Assembly (NCBI GenBank): GCA_946482385.1
Contig: CAMLRI010000038.1
Span: forward strand, 1 to 9,951
DNA from: an uncultured Cellvibrio sp.
GTDB taxonomy: Bacteria; Pseudomonadota; Gammaproteobacteria; Pseudomonadales; Cellvibrionaceae
DNA length: 9,951 bases
Reading direction: 5' to 3'
In this document: one piece after another, positions 5,807 to 9,951 of the stretch
Layout of the letters: the number at the start of each line of letters is the position of its first letter
How positions within the stretch are numbered: the first letter of the stretch is position 1
The notes under the pieces: model-generated
Seen by the model: only the letters and a program-made list of their open reading frames with translations
Told to the model about the DNA's origin: nothing
The model's database searches: none
Program-made: the position numbers and the translations under genes

Positions 5807-6436
5807 ATGAGTGACGATATCCAGGCCTCGCGCCTTGGGAGTATTCTGGTGGAGAAGGGGCTAATCGATATGCAGCAGCTGCGCGAAGCAGTTACCGAGC
5901 AGCGCCGCCGCCGCGATCTGCTCGATCCCAAGGATACGGCGGCGCTGGAAACTACCTCCCTGGGCGAGGTGTTAATCGACCTGGGCTACATCTCCCGCCA
6001 GCAGCTCAAGCGCGGGCTCAGCTGGCAGCTATACCTGCGCAAAATGACCCTGGTGATGAGCCTCTGTGCGCCCCTGATGAGCTGGATGGGCGGCGCCCAG
6101 GCGGCCAGCCCGGCCAACCATTACATCCCCGAAGCCAACACCATGGCGGCGCCCCAGTGCTTCAAGGTGACCGGGCGGGTGATCCTCAAGTGGGATGTGC
6201 CGCGCTACCGCGAAGATGGCAGCTATTTGGACATTACCGAGTTGGGCGGCTACGAGCTGCGCTACAAGCGCAGCGACGACAACCACTTCACCTACGTCAG
6301 CATCAACGACCCCTGGAAGAACTACTACCAGTTCCGCAACCTGCAGGGCGACTATGTAATCCAGGTGGCGGCTTTCGACCGCAATGGTTTGTACAGCAAG
6401 TTTGTGCCCTTACCGCCCAGCCAGGCCTTGGCTTAG
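5807..6436 (+). CDS. MshEN-like c-di-GMP-binding motifs + membrane segment + Fn3-like domain protein
   Basis: Unnamed 209-residue protein. The N-terminal 75 residues carry two 24-residue repeats of the MshEN type (GspE/MshE N-terminal domain). Motif 1 spans 9-32, with R9, L10, G11, L14, V15, G18, L19, I20, L25 and Q32. Motif 2 spans 51-74, with L52, G53, L56, I57, G60, I62, L67, L71 and Q74, but S51 replaces the Arg. In MshE such paired motifs bind cyclic di-GMP. A positively charged step (R78, K79) leads into a hydrophobic segment at about 80-97 ending in AQA, which could be a membrane anchor or an internal signal peptide cut after A99. Residues about 117-200 resemble an Fn3 domain (VILKWDVPR, GGYELRYKR, YVIQVAAFDRNGLYS). 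There is no ATPase domain, so it is not a secretion or pilus motor. GGGAGG at 5795-5800 fixes the start. c-di-GMP signalling across the membrane is inference. Confidence 0.85.
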   Translation: MSDDIQASRLGSILVEKGLIDMQQLREAVTEQRRRRDLLDPKDTAALETTSLGEVLIDLGYISRQQLKRGLSWQLYLRKMTLVMSLCAPLMSWMGGAQAASPANHYIPEANTMAAPQCFKVTGRVILKWDVPRYREDGSYLDITELGGYELRYKRSDDNHFTYVSINDPWKNYYQFRNLQGDYVIQVAAFDRNGLYSKFVPLPPSQALA

Positions 6437-7132
6437 TTAGGGGGTTCCTGATTCCGCCGCCGGCGCCGGACGCTGGCGGTAATACAGGCGGTAACTCACT
6501 TGCCCCGCCTGCTTGTCGCGGTGCAGCTGCCAGTGGGGTGGGGTGATAATCAGCTGCTCCCGCGGCGCCTCCAGGTAAATGGTCGCCTCATCGGCCAGCC
6601 ACTCGCCCTGTTCCAGCAGGGCAATCACCTCCGCCCAAAGGTTCAGGCTAAAGGGCGGGTCGATAAACACCAGGTCAAACTTCCCCTCGCGATTGCCCTG
6701 GCGCAACCAGCCCAGGCTATCGCCCTGCACTAACTGGCCGGCCTCTGCCTTTAACAATTGCAAATTGGCGCGCAGTGCCTGGGCGGCGCTGGGGTCACGC
6801 TCCAGCAGCAGGCTGTAGCCAGCCCCGCGCGACAGCGCCTCCAGCCCCAGGGCGCCGGAGCCGGCAAACAGGTCGAGACAGCGGGCGCCCGGAAGCTCTG
6901 GCGCGAGCCAGTTAAACAGGGTTTCGCGGATGCGGTCGCCGGTGGGGCGCAGGCCATCCACCGCCGGAAAACTGAGTTTGCGCCCGCGCCATTGCCCGCC
7001 AATGATGCGCAGCTGGCTGGTGGCAGGGGCGGTGGGGCGGGAGCTGGAGGGTTTGCGCAAGCTGGGATTCCACGTCAAATTGGCCAAATTGCAGCCAGAT
7101 ACTGCAGGCGGGTGCAACAGAAGTGTTAGCAT
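6437..7132 (-). CDS. rsmD: 16S rRNA (guanine(966)-N(2))-methyltransferase RsmD
   Basis: SAM-dependent enzyme that methylates G966 of 16S rRNA in the 30S subunit. The catalytic core is complete: RIIGGQWRGRKL (42-53), RPTGDRIRETLFNWL (62-76), SAM-binding motif DLFAGSGALG (87-96), acidic LERD (110-113) and catalytic DPPF (158-161). The ATG at 7132 gives 231 residues, about 30 more than E. coli RsmD (198), because RIIGG sits at 42 rather than near 13. The extra N-terminus is Ser/Pro-rich with low complexity. AAGG five bases upstream supports this start; TTG codons further in are possible but lack a good ribosome binding site. The frame is open further upstream to 7255, but that would cover the ftsY start and is rejected. 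It is divergent from ftsY, as in Pseudomonas and relatives, and its stop abuts the stop of the convergent Fn3 gene. Confidence 0.95.
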   Translation of the reverse strand: MLTLLLHPPAVSGCNLANLTWNPSLRKPSSSRPTAPATSQLRIIGGQWRGRKLSFPAVDGLRPTGDRIRETLFNWLAPELPGARCLDLFAGSGALGLEALSRGAGYSLLLERDPSAAQALRANLQLLKAEAGQLVQGDSLGWLRQGNREGKFDLVFIDPPFSLNLWAEVIALLEQGEWLADEATIYLEAPREQLIITPPHWQLHRDKQAGQVSYRLYYRQRPAPAAESGTP

Positions 7133-7205
7133 AGCGCCTTTGCCCGGCCAGCCCCAAGCGCCACCCGGGCGCCGCCCTTCCGGAACCCCTGTTAAGACCA
7201 TCGCC
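7133..7205. promoter_or_regulatory. Divergent promoter region rsmD/ftsY
   Basis: Seventy-three bases separate the two start codons, so the promoters for rsmD and the ftsY-ftsE-ftsX operon must lie here or inside the neighbouring coding ends. TAGCAT at 7127-7132 resembles a -10 box for ftsY but has no good -35 partner. No clear operator is visible. Confidence 0.4.
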
Positions 7206-8303
7206 ATGTTTTTTGATCTGTTTAAAAAATCCCCCAAAGCTGACACCCCCGGCACTCCGGCGGATAGCCCTGAAGTGCCCGCTAGCCCCGAGCCAGGCCC
7301 CGGCCAGGTAAATAGCCCCGAGGCACAGCCAGTCGAGTCTGTCGCTCAGGCCGCTGCGCCCGCCGGCGAAGCCAAACTGGGCTTGTTTGCCCGTATCAAG
7401 CGCGGCCTCAGCCGTACCTCCAGCCATTTTGCCGAGGGCCTGGGCAACCTTTTCCTGGGCCGCAAAAGCATCGACGACGAACTGTTTGAAGAGCTGGAAA
7501 CCCAGCTGTTAATCGCCGACGTGGGTATGGAAGCCACCAGCGAGATTATCGACAACCTCACCAGCCGGGTGGCGCGCAAGCAGCTGGCCGATAGCGATGC
7601 GCTCTTCCAGGCGCTGCGCGAGCAGCTGGCGGATTTACTGCGCCCGGTCGAGCAGCCATTGCAGATCCCGGCGGACAAAAAGCCCTTTGTGATCCTGGTG
7701 GTGGGCGTCAACGGCGTGGGCAAAACCACCACCATCGGCAAGCTGGCCAAGCGCCTGCAAAATGAAGGCAAAAAAGTCATGTTGGCGGCGGGCGATACCT
7801 TCCGCGCCGCCGCTGTCGAGCAGCTGCAGGTGTGGGGCGAGCGCAATAACGTGCCGGTAATCGCCCAGCACACAGGCGCCGATTCCGCCTCGGTGATCTA
7901 CGACGCCCTCAGCGCCGCCCAGGCGCGGGGCATAGATGTGGTAATTGCCGACACCGCCGGCCGCCTGCACAACAAAAACCACCTGATGGACGAGCTGGCC
8001 AAGGTCAAGCGGGTGATGGCCAAACTGGATGTGAGTGCGCCCCACGAGGTGCTGCTGGTGCTGGATGCCGGCACCGGTCAAAACGCCCTCAACCAGGCCG
8101 AGCAGTTCCGCGATGCCGCCGGCGTCACCGGGCTGGCGCTGACCAAACTGGATGGCACCGCCAAGGGCGGGGTGATCTTTGCCCTGAGCAAAAAGTTTGG
8201 CCTGCCGGTGCGTTTTATCGGGGTGGGCGAGGGCATCGACGATTTGCAGCCCTTTGCCGCCGAGCCTTTTATCCGCGCCCTGTTCAATTCTGCTGACAAC
8301 TAA
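7206..8303 (+). CDS. ftsY: Signal recognition particle receptor FtsY
   Basis: GTPase that docks the SRP-ribosome complex (Ffh/4.5S RNA) at the inner membrane and SecYEG. The product has 365 residues. Residues 1-55 form a short Pro/Ala/Glu-rich A region starting MFFDLFKKSP, whose N-terminal amphipathic stretch is typical for membrane contact. The N domain is about 57-150. The G domain has the P-loop GVNGVGKTT (167-175), DTFRAAA (197-203), DTAGR (249-253) and TKLD (313-316). All GTPase motifs are intact. The frame is open back to 6930, but the ATG at 7206 is chosen because it gives the family's MFFxxFKK-like start and does not overlap rsmD; the Shine-Dalgarno is weak. It leads the ftsY-ftsE-ftsX operon, with 12 bases to ftsE. 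Confidence 0.97.
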   Translation: MFFDLFKKSPKADTPGTPADSPEVPASPEPGPGQVNSPEAQPVESVAQAAAPAGEAKLGLFARIKRGLSRTSSHFAEGLGNLFLGRKSIDDELFEELETQLLIADVGMEATSEIIDNLTSRVARKQLADSDALFQALREQLADLLRPVEQPLQIPADKKPFVILVVGVNGVGKTTTIGKLAKRLQNEGKKVMLAAGDTFRAAAVEQLQVWGERNNVPVIAQHTGADSASVIYDALSAAQARGIDVVIADTAGRLHNKNHLMDELAKVKRVMAKLDVSAPHEVLLVLDAGTGQNALNQAEQFRDAAGVTGLALTKLDGTAKGGVIFALSKKFGLPVRFIGVGEGIDDLQPFAAEPFIRALFNSADN

Positions 8304-8315
8304 ACAAGGTCTGTT

Positions 8316-8980
<665 letters not shown>

Positions 8981-8984
<4 letters not shown>

Positions 8985-9951
8985 AACGACGTCCGCCTAC
9001 CGACCGCAAAGCCACCGGCGCCCGCCCGCTCAGTGCCGGCGAGCGCCGCCGCCGCGAACAACTGCGCGCCGAACCTGCCCGCGACAACCTGCGCCCCGAG
9101 CGCGACAGCCGCCCGCCGGCCGCCCCGCCGCGCCAGGGCGCGCGCCACAGCCAAACCTCCTGGCGCGACCGGCTCGATGCCTGGGGCGCCCATCACAGCA
9201 CCTCGGCGGTGGAAAGCCTGGAGCGGCTGCTGGCCTCGCCCCTGCAAAGCCTGATGACCTGGCTGACCCTGGCCATTGCCCTCACCCTGCCGGCCGCGCT
9301 GTTTGTGGTGCTCAGCAACCTGCAACACCTGGGCTACAGCTGGGAGGATTCCAGCCAGGTGTCTGTCTACCTCAAGCCAGAGGTCGGCGACAGCCAAGCC
9401 CAGGCGCTGCGGCTGCGCTGGTCGCAGCGCGCCGAGGTGGCGCAAGTCAGCTACATCACCCCGGCCCAGGCGCTGGAAGAATTCAAGCGCGGCTCGGGGC
9501 TGGGCGCCCTGGTCGACCAGCTGCCCGACAACCCCCTGCCCGGGGTAATCCTGGTCAAACCCAAAGCCGACCAGGCGCCGGCGCAACTGGAGCTGCTGCA
9601 ACAGGCCCTGGCGCAAGAGCCCCAGGTCGCCGAAGTGCAATTGGATCTGCTGTGGCTCAAGCGCTTGCACCAATTTATCGGCATAGCCGAGCGCTTTGTG
9701 GTGGGCCTGGCGGTACTGCTCGCCCTGGGGGTGCTGCTGGTGATCGGCAACACCATTCGCATGGCTATTGAAGCCCGCCGCGACGAAATTGTGGTGATGA
9801 AACTGGTCGGCGCCACCGACGCCTATGTGCGCCGCCCCTTCCTCTATACCGGCCTCTGGTACGGCGTGGGCGGCGGCATTATCGCCGCCCTCATCCTGGC
9901 CCTGGGCTTCGCCTGGCTGGCCAGCCCGGTGGCGCAGCTGGCGGATTTATA
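8981..9951 (+). CDS. ftsX: Cell division membrane protein FtsX (3' truncated by window end)
   Basis: Inner-membrane partner of FtsE. The frame is open from GTG 8981 to the window end, giving 323 residues of the expected roughly 340-350. A hydrophilic N-terminal region (1-85) is rich in Arg and Pro (for example ERRRREQLR at 21-29). Then come TM1 about 92-113, a periplasmic domain about 114-230 (including SVYLKPEV and ITPAQALEEFKR), TM2 about 236-256, the conserved cytoplasmic stretch RRDEIVVMKLVGATDAYVRRPFL (given as positions 266-288 in part: RRDEIVVMKLVGA), and TM3 about 292-313. Layout and the MKLVGAT motif are diagnostic of FtsX. The fourth membrane segment and stop lie beyond the window. 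It overlaps ftsE by 4 nt (GTGA). Confidence 0.96.

Noticed and set aside
6930..7205. N-terminal extension of ftsY to an ATG at 6930
   Set aside because: It would lie inside rsmD on the other strand and is not FtsY-like; the MFFDLFKK start at 7206 fits the family.

Overview
The window is GC-rich, densely packed chromosomal DNA that reads as a gammaproteobacterium. The rsmD <-> ftsY-ftsE-ftsX block and the convergent mutM/coaD pair support this. A Cellvibrionales/Pseudomonas-like marine or soil lineage is likely, but this is inference from gene order and protein style, without a database search. I see no insertion sequence, CRISPR array, tRNA or rRNA. Both window edges cut genes: a response regulator on the left and ftsX on the right.

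Bases 1-3690 hold one tightly coupled plus-strand operon. It encodes an OmpR-type response regulator (5' truncated), a sensor histidine kinase, a secreted cupredoxin-fold protein, an FTR1-family iron permease with two RExxE motifs, and a secreted, probably outer-membrane, beta-barrel-like protein of unknown family. Neighbouring genes overlap by 4, 1 and 14 nt or are 2 nt apart, and a strong intrinsic terminator closes the operon. It looks like a two-component-controlled ferrous iron (or related metal) uptake module that spans periplasm, inner membrane and perhaps outer membrane.

Bases 3691-4172 look like an empty spacer but are not. On the minus strand they contain a 54-codon gene for a tiny protein with a PEP-CTERM-like C-terminus. 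About 115 nt upstream lies a correctly spaced sigma-54 (-24/-12) promoter whose predicted start falls on a 10-bp GC-rich hairpin. Further upstream are a perfect CRP/Vfr-type TGTGA-N6-TCACA site and a 7-bp inverted repeat at enhancer distance. This compact, regulated mini-locus is easy to miss.

Bases 4173-5493 carry two housekeeping genes facing each other: mutM (oxidised-purine DNA repair) and coaD (CoA synthesis). After a 313-base spacer comes an unusual 209-residue protein. It has two MshEN-like c-di-GMP-binding motifs, then a membrane or signal segment, then an Fn3-like domain. Its stop codon abuts that of the convergent rsmD (16S rRNA m2G966 methyltransferase).

Bases 7206-9951 hold ftsY (SRP receptor), ftsE (divisome ABC ATPase) and the start of ftsX (its membrane partner), arranged as an operon with a 12-nt gap and then a 4-nt overlap.

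The best leads for undescribed biology are the sigma-54/tiny PEP-CTERM-like locus, the MshEN-membrane-Fn3 protein and the unassigned barrel-like partner of the FTR1 permease.
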